A stretch of DNA of 64,000 nt. It comes from Promicromonospora iranensis. GTDB taxonomy: Bacteria > Actinomycetota > Actinomycetes > Actinomycetales > Cellulomonadaceae. The stretch lies in assembly GCF_028994805.1 (NCBI RefSeq), contig NZ_JAJQQP010000002.1:248001-312000 (forward strand), in the 5' to 3' direction. This document shows, piece after piece, positions 42,862 through 52,340 of this stretch. A program made the position numbers and the translations under genes. The notes beneath the pieces are model-generated. The model made no database searches. It saw nothing but the letters and a program-made list of their open reading frames with translations, and was not told where the DNA came from. The number at the start of each line of letters is the position of its first letter. Positions within the stretch are counted from its first letter, which is position 1.

Positions 42862-42906
42862 AAGAAGGCCCCTGACCCTGCGTCTCCGCGGGTCAGGGGC
42901 CTTCTT
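42862..42906 (-). terminator. Strong bidirectional terminator after tRNA-Leu
   Basis: A perfect 17-bp stem (starts AAGAAGGCCCC, ends GGGGCCTTCTT) with an 11-base loop and AAGAA/TTCTT at the base. It begins 18 bases after the tRNA 3' end and is the only hairpin in the window with a clear U-rich flank. Confidence 0.85.
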
Positions 42907-42924
42907 CGTCGCTGTCTCAACGAG

Positions 42925-43009
42925 TGTCCGGAGGGGGACTTGAACCCCCACGCCCGATAAAGGGCACTAGCACCTCAAGCTAGCGCGTCTGCCATTCCGC
43001 CACCCGGAC
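42925..43009 (-). tRNA. tRNA-Leu (anticodon GAG)
   Basis: An 85-nt class II tRNA. The acceptor stem is GTCCGGG with TCCGGAC and discriminator A; the anticodon stem CTAGC/GCTAG encloses TTGAGGT, giving GAG, which reads CUC and CUU. The long variable arm GTGCCCTTTATCGGGCGT and the T-loop GTTCAAG are present. CCA is not encoded. Confidence 0.95.
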
Positions 43010-43114
43010 AGGTGGACCGATCCCGGCGTTTCCGCCGTCCCGGTGCGTGGAAAAACATAGCACGCAGGTCGGGTCGGTTCCGAATCGAAAAGCGTGTGAC
43101 CTGGGTCGCCCGGG

Positions 43115-43537
43115 TCAGCGGAACGCGTCGGCGTTCGCCGCCGCCCACTGCTCGAACGTCGTGGCCGGCTCCCCGGTCACGTCCTCGACGGTGGTCGTCG
43201 CGACCTGCGGGTCGTCGACCATGGCCACCGGGGCGTTCGCCGCGTCCGGGTACGGCTCGCACACCTCGCCGACGGTCCGGACCTGGTCGGCCCAGACCAT
43301 CGTGTTCTCGACGAACTCCCCGGCGTACAGGTGCGTCCACGCAAGACCTGACCCCTCGACCGCCCGGGCGATCGGCTGCCAGTCGGTGGTCTCGTCACCC
43401 GACAGGTCGACGATGTGCCGCACTCCCGCCTCCCGGGCCAGCCGCACCACCTCCGTCACCGTCTCCAGCACCGGCGCCAGGTACATCCGGTCGACGCCGG
43501 CGAACGCCTCCGGCAGCGCTACCGTACGTGCGACCAC
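43115..43537 (-). pseudogene. NmrA-like NAD(P)-binding protein remnant
   Basis: The reverse-strand frame shows AFAGVDRMYLAP, VRLAREAGVRHIVDLSG, GLAWTHLYAGEFVENT, then PVAMVDD joined directly to PQVATTTVEDVTGEPATTFEQWAAANADAFR-like C-terminal sequence. The N-terminal Rossmann glycine motif is missing, and about 50-60 residues usual between the VAMVD and the C-terminal helix are absent. No proper start remains. I read this as two deletions in an azoreductase-like/NmrA family gene; the distal part of the frame (to 43621) runs into the acetyltransferase start. Confidence 0.65.
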
Positions 43538-43565
43538 CCACGACCGGCTGGCAGACTCGTCAGAC

Positions 43566-44129
43566 GTGACTACCCCGCACTGGCCTCTGACCACCGAGCG
43601 GCTGGAGCTGCGCCCGGTCACCCCGGCGGACGCCGACGCGTTCCTCGCGTGGCGCTCGCGGCCGGAGGTGGCGCGCTACATGTTCCAGCCCCCGTGGACG
43701 CCCGAGCTCGCCACGCGGAAGCTGATCGACTGGTCGGGAGCCCCGTTCTCCCTGCCGGGGGACGTGCTGGTCCTGGCCGTGGTCGAGCGTGCGGGCCGGT
43801 CCGTCATCGGCGAGGTGCTCCTGAAGTGGGCCCACGGCACCGGGCAGGCGGAGGTGGGCTACGGCTTCCGCCCCGAGGTGGCAGGTTCCGGCTATGCCAC
43901 CGAGGCGGTCCGCGCGGCACTCGGTCTCGCGTTCGACGTCTACGGCTTCCACCGGGTCTTCGCGCGCATCGACGAGGAGAACACGCGCTCGTCCCGGGTG
44001 TGCGAGCGCCTCGGCATGCGGCTGGAGGCGCGTCTGGTGGAGAGCGACATCCGGCCCGACGACGGCGCATGGGCCACCGAGCTGAACTACGCCGTCCTGG
44101 CGAGCGAGCACGTGTCCGCCGGTCGGTGA
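43566..44129 (+). CDS. RimJ/RimL-type GNAT acetyltransferase, 187 aa
   Basis: The family opening LTTERLELRPVTPADADAFLAWRSRPEVARYM is followed by VGYGFRPEVAGSGYATEAVRAALGLAF (CoA loop, with GSGYAT) and GFHRVFARIDEENTRSSRVCERLGM. Members acetylate N-termini of ribosomal proteins or small amines. GTG 43566 is taken as the start because homology begins there, although the frame is open far upstream through the opposite pseudogene. Confidence 0.87.
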   Translation: MTTPHWPLTTERLELRPVTPADADAFLAWRSRPEVARYMFQPPWTPELATRKLIDWSGAPFSLPGDVLVLAVVERAGRSVIGEVLLKWAHGTGQAEVGYGFRPEVAGSGYATEAVRAALGLAFDVYGFHRVFARIDEENTRSSRVCERLGMRLEARLVESDIRPDDGAWATELNYAVLASEHVSAGR

Positions 44130-44228
44130 CACGGCGGAACCGTAGCCCGGCGCGCGGCCAGAGGATGCGCTCGCGGGCCTGTGCCGTGCCAGGCGTCCTG
44201 CCGGCTGTCCCGTGGACTGTGGTGCCAG

Positions 44229-44258
44229 TTGTCGTGCGCTACGACCTGCCGCTAACGT
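44229..44258 (+). promoter_or_regulatory. Promoter of the AI-2E-type transporter pair
   Basis: TTGTCG (44229-44234), an 18-base spacer and TAACGT (44253-44258) match a sigma-A promoter. The expected start is near 44265, about 35 bases before the gene. Confidence 0.5.
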
Positions 44259-44300
44259 CCGCTGGGACAATCCGCCCAAAACAATAGTGGGAGCATGGCG

Positions 44301-45506
44301 ATGACGGTTGACGCGCCGACGGTAGCGCCGACGACAGCGGCGGAGTCGCCGACCATCCCGCAGCAGGACGTGCCGGAGAGCGCACAGCGGCCGGTGGACC
44401 AGGAGCTCCCCGCGCGGGCGGCCTTCGGGGCGCCGTGGATCCGGTCCACGGGCGACCTGGCATGGAAGCTGGTCGGCATCGGTCTGGCCGTGGCCCTCGT
44501 GTTCTACGTCGTGAGCCTGGTGCAGCTCGTGTTCGTCGCGCTGTTCCTGGCCCTCGTCTTCACCACCGTGCTGCTCCCGCTCGGGGACCTGTACGACCGG
44601 GTGATGCCCCGGGGCCTGGCGATGGCCGCGTCCCTGCTGACCGCGGTGCTCGCCGTCGGCGGGCTCGTGACGTACGTGGTGTCCTCCGTGGTGAGCCGGT
44701 GGGAGGAGCTGGCCACCGAGTTCGGGACCGGTCTGACCGACCTCGCCGAGCTCCTCACGGGGAACCCGCTCCTGGCCGGTCTCGGCACGCCGAGCGAGTG
44801 GCTCGCCGACGGCGGCGCCTGGCTCCAGGCGAACGCCGGCGACTACGTCGGCACGGCGGCCGAGAGTGCCGGGTCCATCGCGGAGGGTGCGACCGCCGTC
44901 GTGCTCGCGATCTTCTGCACGGTCTTCTTCCTGACCCAGGGCGGCCGGATGTGGCAGTGGGTGCTGTCCCTGGTCCCGGCCGACCGGCACGACCGCTGGC
45001 AGACTGCCGCGAGCGCCGGCTGGACGGCGTTCTCCGGGTTCACGCGCGGCATGTTCTTCGTGGCGCTGGCCGACGGCGCGCTGGCCGGCGTCTTCCTGAC
45101 CGTCGTGGGCGTGCCGCTCGCGCTCCCGCTGTCCGTGGTGGTCTTCCTGGGGGCGTTCGTCCCGATGATCGGCCCGGTCGCCGCCATCGTGGTGAGCGTG
45201 CTCGTCGCGCTGGCCGCCAAGGGCCCGGTGCTGGCGCTGGTCGTGCTCATCGGCATGGTCGTGGTGGCCCAGATCGACGCGAACGTGCTCCAGCCGCTGA
45301 TCACCGGCAAGCAGGTCTCGCTGCACCCGGTGGTGATGGCGCTCGTCGTCGCGGCGGGCTCGGTGCTCGGCGGCCTGCTCGGCGCCGTCGTCGCGGTGCC
45401 GCTCACCGCGGTGACGTGGGCGGTCATCAGCACGCTGCGCAAGCGGACGCAGGGCGCGACACCGGCCGCAGCGCAGGGCACCGAGCCCGCCCATGAGGCA
45501 GACTGA
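44301..45506 (+). CDS. AI-2E family transporter, first of a tandem pair, 401 aa
   Basis: The topology is typical: two N-terminal helices, a soluble coiled stretch (about 115-190), then five or six C-terminal helices. The conserved region FVPMIGPVAAIVVSVLVAL and VLQPLITGKQVSLHPVVM is the family signature. Members export signals or act in sodium/proton exchange; the name from E. coli TqsA does not fix the substrate. GTGGGAG (44287-44293) fits the second ATG at 44301 with 7-base spacing, better than the ATG at 44295. Confidence 0.9.
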   Translation: MTVDAPTVAPTTAAESPTIPQQDVPESAQRPVDQELPARAAFGAPWIRSTGDLAWKLVGIGLAVALVFYVVSLVQLVFVALFLALVFTTVLLPLGDLYDRVMPRGLAMAASLLTAVLAVGGLVTYVVSSVVSRWEELATEFGTGLTDLAELLTGNPLLAGLGTPSEWLADGGAWLQANAGDYVGTAAESAGSIAEGATAVVLAIFCTVFFLTQGGRMWQWVLSLVPADRHDRWQTAASAGWTAFSGFTRGMFFVALADGALAGVFLTVVGVPLALPLSVVVFLGAFVPMIGPVAAIVVSVLVALAAKGPVLALVVLIGMVVVAQIDANVLQPLITGKQVSLHPVVMALVVAAGSVLGGLLGAVVAVPLTAVTWAVISTLRKRTQGATPAAAQGTEPAHEAD

Positions 45507-46731
45507 CTCGGTGCCTGACCCTGCACCATCCACGAACGCCATGCCCAGCGGCCCGGTGCCCCACGACAGCGCTCCGCCACCCTGGCTGCGCACCGCCGCC
45601 GGCTGGTCGTGGCGCCTCATCGTGCTCGTGGCCGGTATCGCCCTGGTCTTCTGGGCGGTCACCCAGGTCCTGATCGTCTTCGTCGCCGTGTTCCTGGCCC
45701 TGGTGATCACCGCGGTCCTCAACCCGCTGACCGACCTGTACCACCGGGTGATGCCCCGAGCCCTGGCCACGGCCGCGGCCATCCTGTCCGGCGTGCTCGT
45801 CATCGGCGGTCTGCTGACCTATGTCGTGGTGTCGGTCGCCGGGCAGTGGGAACGTCTCGCGGGCGAGTTCAACACCGGCATCGACCAGATCGTCGACCTG
45901 ATCGAGAACAGCTCGCTGCCGGTCGACGTCGATCTGGACACGCGCGACCAGTGGATCGACGACGCCGCCGACTGGATCCAGGAGAACTCCCAGACGCTCG
46001 TCAGCCGGGCGGCCGAGAGCGCCGGATCGATCGTCGAGGGCGTCGCCGTGCTGGTGCTGGCGATCTTCTGCACGGTCTTCTTCCTCGCGTCGGGCACCGG
46101 GATGTGGCGCTGGTTCATGACCCAGGTGCCCGCCCGCACCCGGCAGAAGTGGCACGCCGTCGCAGGTGCCGGCTGGTACACCTTCTCCGGCTACACCCGC
46201 GGCATCGTCCTCGTCGCCATCACGAACGGCATCCTGGCGGGCATCTTCCTGTCGATTCTCGGCGTGCCGCTGGCGGCGCCGCTCGCCGTGCTCGTCTTCA
46301 TCGGTACCTTCATCCCCCTGATCGGCGCGCCCCTCGCCATGATCATCGCGGCCGTGGTCGCGCTCGCGGCGGACGGGCTCCTGACGGCGCTCGCCGTCAC
46401 GCTCGGGATCGCCGGCATCGGCCAGCTCGAGGGCCACGTGCTGCAGCCGCTCATCATGGGCAAGCAGGTCTCGCTGCACCCGGTGGTGGTGGCTCTCGGC
46501 GTCACCTGCGGCACGGTGGTGGGCGGCATCCTCGGCGCGATCATCGCCGTCCCGCTGATCGCGGTGGCCTGGTCCGTGTACAGCACGCTGCGCAAGCAGC
46601 CCGACGGCACCGTGCCTGACGAAGCGGTGCCTGACGAAGCGGTGCCTGGCGACGGCCCGTCCGATGCCGACGCCGATGCCGACGACGGCTCGTTCGACGC
46701 CGACCCGTCGCCGGGGCGGAATTCCTCATAG
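45493..46731 (+). CDS. AI-2E family transporter, second of a tandem pair, 412 aa
   Basis: Same family and topology as the previous gene, with matching stretches such as IFCTVFFL, MWRW, GWYTFSGYTRG, and VLQPLIMGKQVSLHPVVV. The C-terminus adds a Asp/Ala-rich acidic tail with DEAVPDEAVPG repeats. Its start lies 14 bases inside the previous gene, so the two are coupled and may form a heteromer. They look like an old duplication. GTG 45511 is an alternative start. Confidence 0.9.
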   Translation: MRQTDSVPDPAPSTNAMPSGPVPHDSAPPPWLRTAAGWSWRLIVLVAGIALVFWAVTQVLIVFVAVFLALVITAVLNPLTDLYHRVMPRALATAAAILSGVLVIGGLLTYVVVSVAGQWERLAGEFNTGIDQIVDLIENSSLPVDVDLDTRDQWIDDAADWIQENSQTLVSRAAESAGSIVEGVAVLVLAIFCTVFFLASGTGMWRWFMTQVPARTRQKWHAVAGAGWYTFSGYTRGIVLVAITNGILAGIFLSILGVPLAAPLAVLVFIGTFIPLIGAPLAMIIAAVVALAADGLLTALAVTLGIAGIGQLEGHVLQPLIMGKQVSLHPVVVALGVTCGTVVGGILGAIIAVPLIAVAWSVYSTLRKQPDGTVPDEAVPDEAVPGDGPSDADADADDGSFDADPSPGRNSS

Positions 46732-46777
46732 CGGTAAAGCCGCAGGTCGGACCCTGTTTCTGTGGCACCATCGAGCG

Positions 46778-47422
46778 ATGGAACCGTTCGTGCTGGCCTC
46801 TGACCACGTCCGCCTGTCCGTCCCCACGTACGCCGACGTCGACGCGATCACCGAGGCGTGCCAGGACCCCGCGGTCGCCGACTGGACGGTGGTCCCCGTT
46901 CCCTACGAGCGTCGGCACGCCGAGGGGTTCGTGCGCTACCACGTGGCGGACGGCTGGGCGAAGGGCTCCGTCTGCACGTGGGCGGTACGCGCCCCCGGCG
47001 AGGCCGACGGGCCCCTGATCGGCATGGTCGGCCTGACGTGCGAGGGCAGCCCGGGGGAGGAGCGTACCGGTGAGCTCGGCTACTGGATGGCGCCGGACGC
47101 CCGCGGCAGCGGCCTGTGCACCGACGCGACCCGGCTCGTCGTCGACTGGGCGCTCGACCCGGACGGCCTCGGGCTGTCGGTCGTGACCTGGGTCGCGTAC
47201 GTCGGCAACTGGGCGTCACGCCGGGTGGCGTGGCGCCTCGGGCTCCGGGTGGAGGGCACGCTGCGCAAGCACGCCCTGCAGCGCGGCATCCTGCGGGACG
47301 CCTGGGTCGGCAGCATCGTGGCGGGCGACCCGCGGGAGCCCAACGAGCCGTGGCCCGCCGACGCGCCCCGCGCGCAGGTCGGCTCACGGGTCGGCGCACG
47401 GATCCTGCCCGGCGTCAGCTGA
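46778..47422 (+). CDS. GNAT-family acetyltransferase, 214 aa
   Basis: RimJ/RimL-like: LASDHVRLSVPTYADVDAITEAC, GELGYWMAPDARGSGLCTDATRLVVDWAL with the CoA loop, and VAYVGNWASRRVAWRLGLRVEGTLRKHALQRG. Substrate unknown. ATG 46778 is the family start. No ribosome site is clear. The 3' end overlaps the convergent MMPL gene by 8 bases. Confidence 0.87.
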   Translation: MEPFVLASDHVRLSVPTYADVDAITEACQDPAVADWTVVPVPYERRHAEGFVRYHVADGWAKGSVCTWAVRAPGEADGPLIGMVGLTCEGSPGEERTGELGYWMAPDARGSGLCTDATRLVVDWALDPDGLGLSVVTWVAYVGNWASRRVAWRLGLRVEGTLRKHALQRGILRDAWVGSIVAGDPREPNEPWPADAPRAQVGSRVGARILPGVS

Positions 47423-49721
47423 GCCGGGCGGGGCGCTGGGCTCGGGGTCGCCACCAGGCCCGGCGGCCGAGCACGGCGAGGGCGGTGGGCCAGAGCAGGG
47501 CGAGCACCAGGAGGTCGGCCAGCGCGGCGACGGCGACGGCGAACCCCGTCTCCTTGATGGCCAGCCCGCCGCCGGCCAGGAACGCCGCACAGACCACCAC
47601 GACCATCAGGACGGCGGCGAGCACCGACCGTCCGGAACGGTGCAGGCCACGGCGGACCGCCTCGGCGTCGGGCGTGCCCGCCGCGCGCAGCTCGGCCACC
47701 CGGGAGGTCACCAGCAGGGTGTGACCGCACCCGAGCCCGAAGGCCAGGGCGGTGACGGTGGCGAGCACGTTCGCCTCGATGCCGCCGACCGACGTGACCC
47801 GCAGCGGCAGCGTCAGCGCGCCCCACTGGAAGGCGACGACCAGCGCGCCGAGGGCGGCACCGAGCGTGAGGCCGCCCGACACGACGGCGGCGGCCGCCAC
47901 CGTCGCCGACCCGGTCGCGAGCAGGACGAGGAGCGCCGTCACCGCCGCCACGGCCACGGCGGCCGGCCACCCACGCGCGAGCGTCCCGGCGAGGTCGGCC
48001 TGCGTCGCCGCACGGCCCGTGACGAGCACCTCGTAGGGCGCCTCCAGCCCGCGGACGGCGTGCACGACGTCCTGCGCCTGCCGGCTCGTGGCATCGGCGG
48101 AACCGGTGTGCACACCGGCCACGGAGTAGGCGGTCGGCGTACCGCTGCCGCCGGCGGGACCGAGGGCGCGGGGCTCGTCGGTGCGGGACACGCCGTCCAG
48201 GCCGGCGATCTCCGCGGCCAGCGGCCCGACGTCGGCGGGGGCCGCCCGGGCGAGGACCGTCAGCTCGGCGCCCTCGCTGGCCGGGTAGGAGACGGCGAGG
48301 ACCTCGACGAAGCGGCGCTGCTCGGCGTCGTCGGGCAGCAGCTCGAGGGCGCTCGTGGCCCGGACCTGCAGCGCGAGGGCCAGGGCTGCGAGCCCGAGCA
48401 GCACCACCAGGCAGCCCGCCGCGACGATCCACCGGCGTCGGCGGACGAAGCGGGCCACCACGCGCCGGGGGTGCGCGGCGCGTGCGCGCGCCGCCCGGTA
48501 CCGCTGCCCGAGCACGCTCGTCGTGACCTGCCCGAGAGTTCCCCGGCGGGCGAGACGACGCCCGGTGAGCGCCAGCAGCGCCGGCAGGAGGGTGACCGTG
48601 GCGAGCAGCGCGAGCACCGCCGCCACCAGGGTCCCGGTTCCGGCGCCCAGCACGACGCCGGGGGAGAGCACGAGCAGGCCGGCGGTGGCCGCGACCAGCG
48701 CCAGCGCCGAGAGCGTGACCGCCCGCCCGGCCGTCGCCGTCGCGCGGGCCACCGCCTCGACGACCACGCCGTCGCGCCGCCGCCGGCGCAGCAGCGGCGC
48801 CTCGGCGGCCAGGCCCGACAGCGCGACGAGCTCTTCCCGGAACCGCGCGGTCAGGAACAGCCCGTTGCCCAGCGTGACCGCGGTCGTCAGCATCGCGACG
48901 ACCGCGGGCACGGACACGTCGACGCCCACGGCCTGCGACGGAAGGTACGACAACAGGTACAGCGCCCCGAGCCCCGTGCCCAGCGCTGCCAGGGCTGCCG
49001 CGAACGGCACGGCCGCTGCCAGCAGCCCGCCCAGTGCGAGCGCCGCCACGACGAACGCCGCCGGGAGCGCGACGAGCACGCCGGTCCACAGGTCGTCCCG
49101 TGCCTGCGCGCGGACGGCGTCGCCCACGAGGCCGGAGCTGGTCACGAGACCGGACGCCGCCGCGGCACCCGCGCCGGCGTCCCGGCGCAGAGCGGCCGGC
49201 ACGGCCTCGAGACGCTGCACGACGGCGTCGTGGAGCACCGTGTCGTCCGCTGCTCCGGCGCCGTCTGCTGCTCCGTCGTGCTGGTCCTCCTTCAACAGGA
49301 CGTAGGTGACGAACCCGTCGTCGTCCGCGGACACGAGGTCGCGCGCGGCCGGGTTGGCCGGTCCGCCGTCGAGCACGTACGGGTTGACGACGGTCGCGAC
49401 GCCGTCGAGGTCGGCGATCCCGGCGCTCAGCGCGCTCATCGCCGTCGCGACCGCCGGGTCGGCGGGGTCGACGCCGCGCACCACGAGGGAGACCGAGCTG
49501 TCGTGCGGTGCGGCGGCGTCGAGGACGGCGTCCGCCGCGGCGCTGTCCGAGCCCGGGGCCGACGGCGCGGCGACACCCGCCCGGTCCAGGAGGTCCGGCC
49601 CGCCGACCCCGGTCGTGGCCGCGAGGAGCCCGGCGGAGGCCAGGACGAACCAGACGGCGACTGTCGTCAGCGGGCGGCGCGCGACGGCGCGGCCCAGCGC
49701 GTCGAACAGCGATGTGAGCAC
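47415..49721 (-). CDS. MMPL/RND-family membrane exporter, 768 aa
   Basis: Twelve predicted helices in two blocks (about 170-370 and 545-755), each preceded by an extracytoplasmic domain (about 45-165 and 395-545); an MmpL-like half-repeat pattern. The N-terminus LGRAVARRPLTTVAVWFVLA and the ETGFAVAVAALADLLVLALLWP ending are typical. These proteins export lipids or lipophilic compounds. The upstream lipid genes seen with true MmpL loci are absent. Confidence 0.88.
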   Translation of the reverse strand: MLTSLFDALGRAVARRPLTTVAVWFVLASAGLLAATTGVGGPDLLDRAGVAAPSAPGSDSAAADAVLDAAAPHDSSVSLVVRGVDPADPAVATAMSALSAGIADLDGVATVVNPYVLDGGPANPAARDLVSADDDGFVTYVLLKEDQHDGAADGAGAADDTVLHDAVVQRLEAVPAALRRDAGAGAAAASGLVTSSGLVGDAVRAQARDDLWTGVLVALPAAFVVAALALGGLLAAAVPFAAALAALGTGLGALYLLSYLPSQAVGVDVSVPAVVAMLTTAVTLGNGLFLTARFREELVALSGLAAEAPLLRRRRRDGVVVEAVARATATAGRAVTLSALALVAATAGLLVLSPGVVLGAGTGTLVAAVLALLATVTLLPALLALTGRRLARRGTLGQVTTSVLGQRYRAARARAAHPRRVVARFVRRRRWIVAAGCLVVLLGLAALALALQVRATSALELLPDDAEQRRFVEVLAVSYPASEGAELTVLARAAPADVGPLAAEIAGLDGVSRTDEPRALGPAGGSGTPTAYSVAGVHTGSADATSRQAQDVVHAVRGLEAPYEVLVTGRAATQADLAGTLARGWPAAVAVAAVTALLVLLATGSATVAAAAVVSGGLTLGAALGALVVAFQWGALTLPLRVTSVGGIEANVLATVTALAFGLGCGHTLLVTSRVAELRAAGTPDAEAVRRGLHRSGRSVLAAVLMVVVVCAAFLAGGGLAIKETGFAVAVAALADLLVLALLWPTALAVLGRRAWWRPRAQRPARLS

Positions 49722-49836
49722 CGAGCGACCATCTCACCGCACGGATCCTCCCGCGCGCCGAGCGGGCGATCATCGCGAAGAGGCGTCCTGACCTGCGCCG
49801 GAGCCCGCGCCGGACGGGCATGTCGGTGAGGCTCCG

Positions 49837-49842
49837 TAGGCT
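49837..49842 (+). promoter_or_regulatory. -10 box of rarA, leaderless
   Basis: TAGGCT ends six bases before the rarA ATG. The intervening bases are GGGGGC. The spacing implies transcription begins at the start codon. No convincing -35 is seen. Confidence 0.5.
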
Positions 49843-49848
49843 GGGGGC

Positions 49849-51234
49849 ATGGTGGATCTCTTCGATGCCGCGACGACCGACACGGCAGGCACACCGGCCG
49901 CACGGGCGTCGTCACCCCTCGCCGTGCGCATGCGCCCGGCCACCGTCGACGAGATCGCCGGACAGCAGCACCTGCTGGTGCCCGGGTCCCCCCTGCGACG
50001 GCTCATCGAGCCGGGGGCCGGCGGGCGCGCCGCCCCGTCGTCGGTCATCCTCTGGGGACCGCCCGGCACCGGCAAGACCACGCTCGCCTACCTCGTCGCC
50101 ACGGTGTCCGGGCGCCGCTTCGTGGAGCTGAGCGCCGTCACCGCCGGCGTCAAGGACGTGCGCCAGGTGGTCGAGGACGCCCGCCGCCGTCTCGCCACCG
50201 GCGGTGACGAGACGGTGCTGTTCGTGGACGAGGTCCACCGGTTCTCCAAGTCCCAGCAGGACGCCCTGCTGCCCAGCGTCGAGAACCGCTGGGTCACGCT
50301 CGTCGCCGCGACCACCGAGAACCCCAGCTTCTCCGTGAACTCGCCCCTCCTGTCCCGCTCGCTGCTGCTCACCCTCCGGCCGCTGGAGACCGAGCACGTC
50401 CGCGAGCTCGTCCTGCGCGCCGTCACCGACGAGCGGGGCCTCGGTGGCGCCGTCGAGCTCGACGACGAGGCCACCGAGCACCTCCTGCGGCTCTCCGGCG
50501 GCGACGCCCGCAAGGCGCTCACCATCCTCGAGGCCGCCGCGGGCGCGGTGCTGTCGGACGAGGCCCCGACGACGGCCGCTGGCGAGGAGACCGTGCCGCG
50601 CATCGGCCTGGCCGACGTCGAGCGCGCCGTCGACGTCGCCGCCGTCCGCTACGACCGCGACGGCGACCAGCACTACGACGTCATCTCCGCGTTCATCAAG
50701 TCCATCCGCGGGTCCGACGTCGACGCCGCCCTGCACTACCTCGCCCGCATGGTGGCCGCCGGCGAGGATCCCCGCTTCATCGCCCGGCGCCTGGTCATCT
50801 CCGCCGCCGAGGACGTCGGCATGGCCGACCCCTCGGCCCTGCAGACCGCCGTCGCCGCCGCGCAGGCGGTACAGCTCATCGGCATGCCCGAGGGACGCAT
50901 CGTGCTCGCCGAGGCCGTCGTGCACCTGGCCACGGCACCCAAGTCCAACGCCGCCTACCTCGGGGTGGACGCGGCGCTCGCGGACGTGCGCGCGGGCCGG
51001 GTGGGCACGGTGCCGCCGCACCTGCGTGACGCGCACTACGCGGGCGCGAAGGAGATGGGGCACGGTGACGGCTACCGCTACGCGCACGACTGGCCGCACG
51101 GCGTCGCGCCGCAGCAGTACCTGCCGGACGTGCTGGCGGGCTCGCGCTACTACGACCCGAGCGACCGCGGCTACGAGCGGCAGGTGTCGGAACGGCTGGA
51201 ACGCATCCGGGGGATCCTCGGCAGCCAGGAGTGA
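49849..51234 (+). CDS. rarA: Replication-associated recombination protein RarA, 461 aa
   Basis: An AAA+ clamp-loader-like ATPase that acts at stalled forks. Walker [10 protein letters not shown] (near residue 68), Walker [19 protein letters not shown] (near 124), sensor [11 protein letters not shown] and the arginine-finger stretch LLSRSLL. The C-terminal tetramerisation part has [29 protein letters not shown]. The length is standard. It lies next to rpsD and alaS as in many Micrococcales. Confidence 0.95.
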   Translation: MVDLFDAATTDTAGTPAARASSPLAVRMRPATVDEIAGQQHLLVPGSPLRRLIEPGAGGRAAPSSVILWGPPGTGKTTLAYLVATVSGRRFVELSAVTAGVKDVRQVVEDARRRLATGGDETVLFVDEVHRFSKSQQDALLPSVENRWVTLVAATTENPSFSVNSPLLSRSLLLTLRPLETEHVRELVLRAVTDERGLGGAVELDDEATEHLLRLSGGDARKALTILEAAAGAVLSDEAPTTAAGEETVPRIGLADVERAVDVAAVRYDRDGDQHYDVISAFIKSIRGSDVDAALHYLARMVAAGEDPRFIARRLVISAAEDVGMADPSALQTAVAAAQAVQLIGMPEGRIVLAEAVVHLATAPKSNAAYLGVDAALADVRAGRVGTVPPHLRDAHYAGAKEMGHGDGYRYAHDWPHGVAPQQYLPDVLAGSRYYDPSDRGYERQVSERLERIRGILGSQE

Positions 51235-51269
51235 CGGGCCCCACGGCAGGCCGAAGTCCTGACGTGCGC

Positions 51270-51446
51270 TAAGATGTACCGGTTGCCTATGGCGACTCCC
51301 TGGGACCTCGGCCCCGTGAGCGTGATGGTCGGATCACTGATCCGCCCGCCCGTTCCATCGGCTGGTCCCGCACCCGGTGCGGTTTCCCTTCATGGGCGAG
51401 CTGTGCGCGGGTGTGACCTTCATTCACTACAGGACAGGAATTCACA
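51270..51446 (+). promoter_or_regulatory. rpsD promoter and about 165-nt leader
   Basis: TAAGAT (51270-51275) is a good -10; transcription should start near 51282, leaving a leader of about 165 bases. The leader is rich in GGNNC/CCNNG runs able to fold (for example ATGGTCGGATCACTGATCC, which contains GGATCA-C-TGATCC). S4 often represses its own mRNA through a structured leader; whether this one does so is inference. Confidence 0.45.
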
Positions 51447-52073
51447 GTGACTTCTGTGACCCGTGCGCGCCGTCAGGTGCGCCTGAGCCGCAAGCTGGGC
51501 CTCGCGCTCACGCCCAAGGCCGTCAAGCACTTCGAGAAGCGTCCCTACCCGCCCGGTGAGCACGGCCGTGCCCGTCGCCGCACCGAGTCGGACTACGCGG
51601 TGCGTCTGCGCGAGAAGCAGCGTCTGCGCGCGCAGTACATGCTCCGCGAGAAGCAGCTCCTCAAGGTGTACGAGAACGCCCGCAAGCAGGCCGGTCTGAC
51701 CGGTGAGGTCATGGTCGAGGACCTCGAGACCCGTCTGGACGCCGTGGTGCTGCGTGCCGGCTTCGGCCGCACGATCCTGCAGGCGCGTCAGCACGTGACG
51801 CACCGCCACATCCTCGTCGACGGCAAGATCGTGGACCGCCCGTCGTTCCGCGTGAAGCCGGGCCAGACCATCCAGGTCAAGCCGAAGAGCCAGGCCACCG
51901 TGCCGTTCCAGGTCGCCGCCGCCGGTGCGCACCGCGACGTGCTGCCGACCCTGCCGGGCTACCTGGACGTGCAGCTCGAGAAGCTGTCGGCCACGATGAC
52001 CCGCAAGCCGAAGCGCGCCGAGGTCCCCGTGACCTGCGACGTGCAGATGGTCGTCGAGTTCTACGCTCGCTGA
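51447..52073 (+). CDS. rpsD: Ribosomal protein S4, 208 aa
   Basis: Primary 16S rRNA binder of the 30S subunit. [29 protein letters not shown], the S4 domain [35 protein letters not shown], and the C-terminal [17 protein letters not shown] are all present. The N-terminus lacks the four-Cys zinc site of some S4 forms, as in many actinobacteria. GTG 51447 has AGGACAGGA upstream. The gene is apart from the rpsM-rpsK-rpoA group. Confidence 0.97.
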   Translation: MTSVTRARRQVRLSRKLGLALTPKAVKHFEKRPYPPGEHGRARRRTESDYAVRLREKQRLRAQYMLREKQLLKVYENARKQAGLTGEVMVEDLETRLDAVVLRAGFGRTILQARQHVTHRHILVDGKIVDRPSFRVKPGQTIQVKPKSQATVPFQVAAAGAHRDVLPTLPGYLDVQLEKLSATMTRKPKRAEVPVTCDVQMVVEFYAR

Positions 52074-52110
52074 TCCGGTCTGCTCAGCACTTCTGCTCAG
52101 CACCTCAAGG

Positions 52111-52144
52111 ACGCCTCGTCCGCGCTTCGGCGCGAGCGGGGCGT
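52111..52144 (+). terminator. rpsD terminator
   Basis: A 15-bp stem with a TTCG tetraloop and two wobble pairs (ACGCCTCG... / ...CGGGGCGT), followed by TCTGCTGT. It starts 37 bases after the stop. Confidence 0.7.
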
Positions 52145-52340
52145 TCTGCTGTACCGACTTGTGCCGACCCGGGCCGACGCGACCCACGAGATTCGCGGCA
52201 CGCTGGCGTCGGGCGGCGCCGGCGGCGGCGTCCGGGATAGGGTGACCAACGTTCCGTGCAGACACATCAGGCCGGACACCAGCTGACCAGCAGTGGGCCA
52301 TCAGCGGACCACGGGCGGACCTTCAGGCAGGAGCTTGCGC

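Noticed and set aside
49508-49791. Forward-strand short frames opposite the MMPL start
   Set aside because: Arg/Pro-rich shadows without a ribosome site or homology signal.
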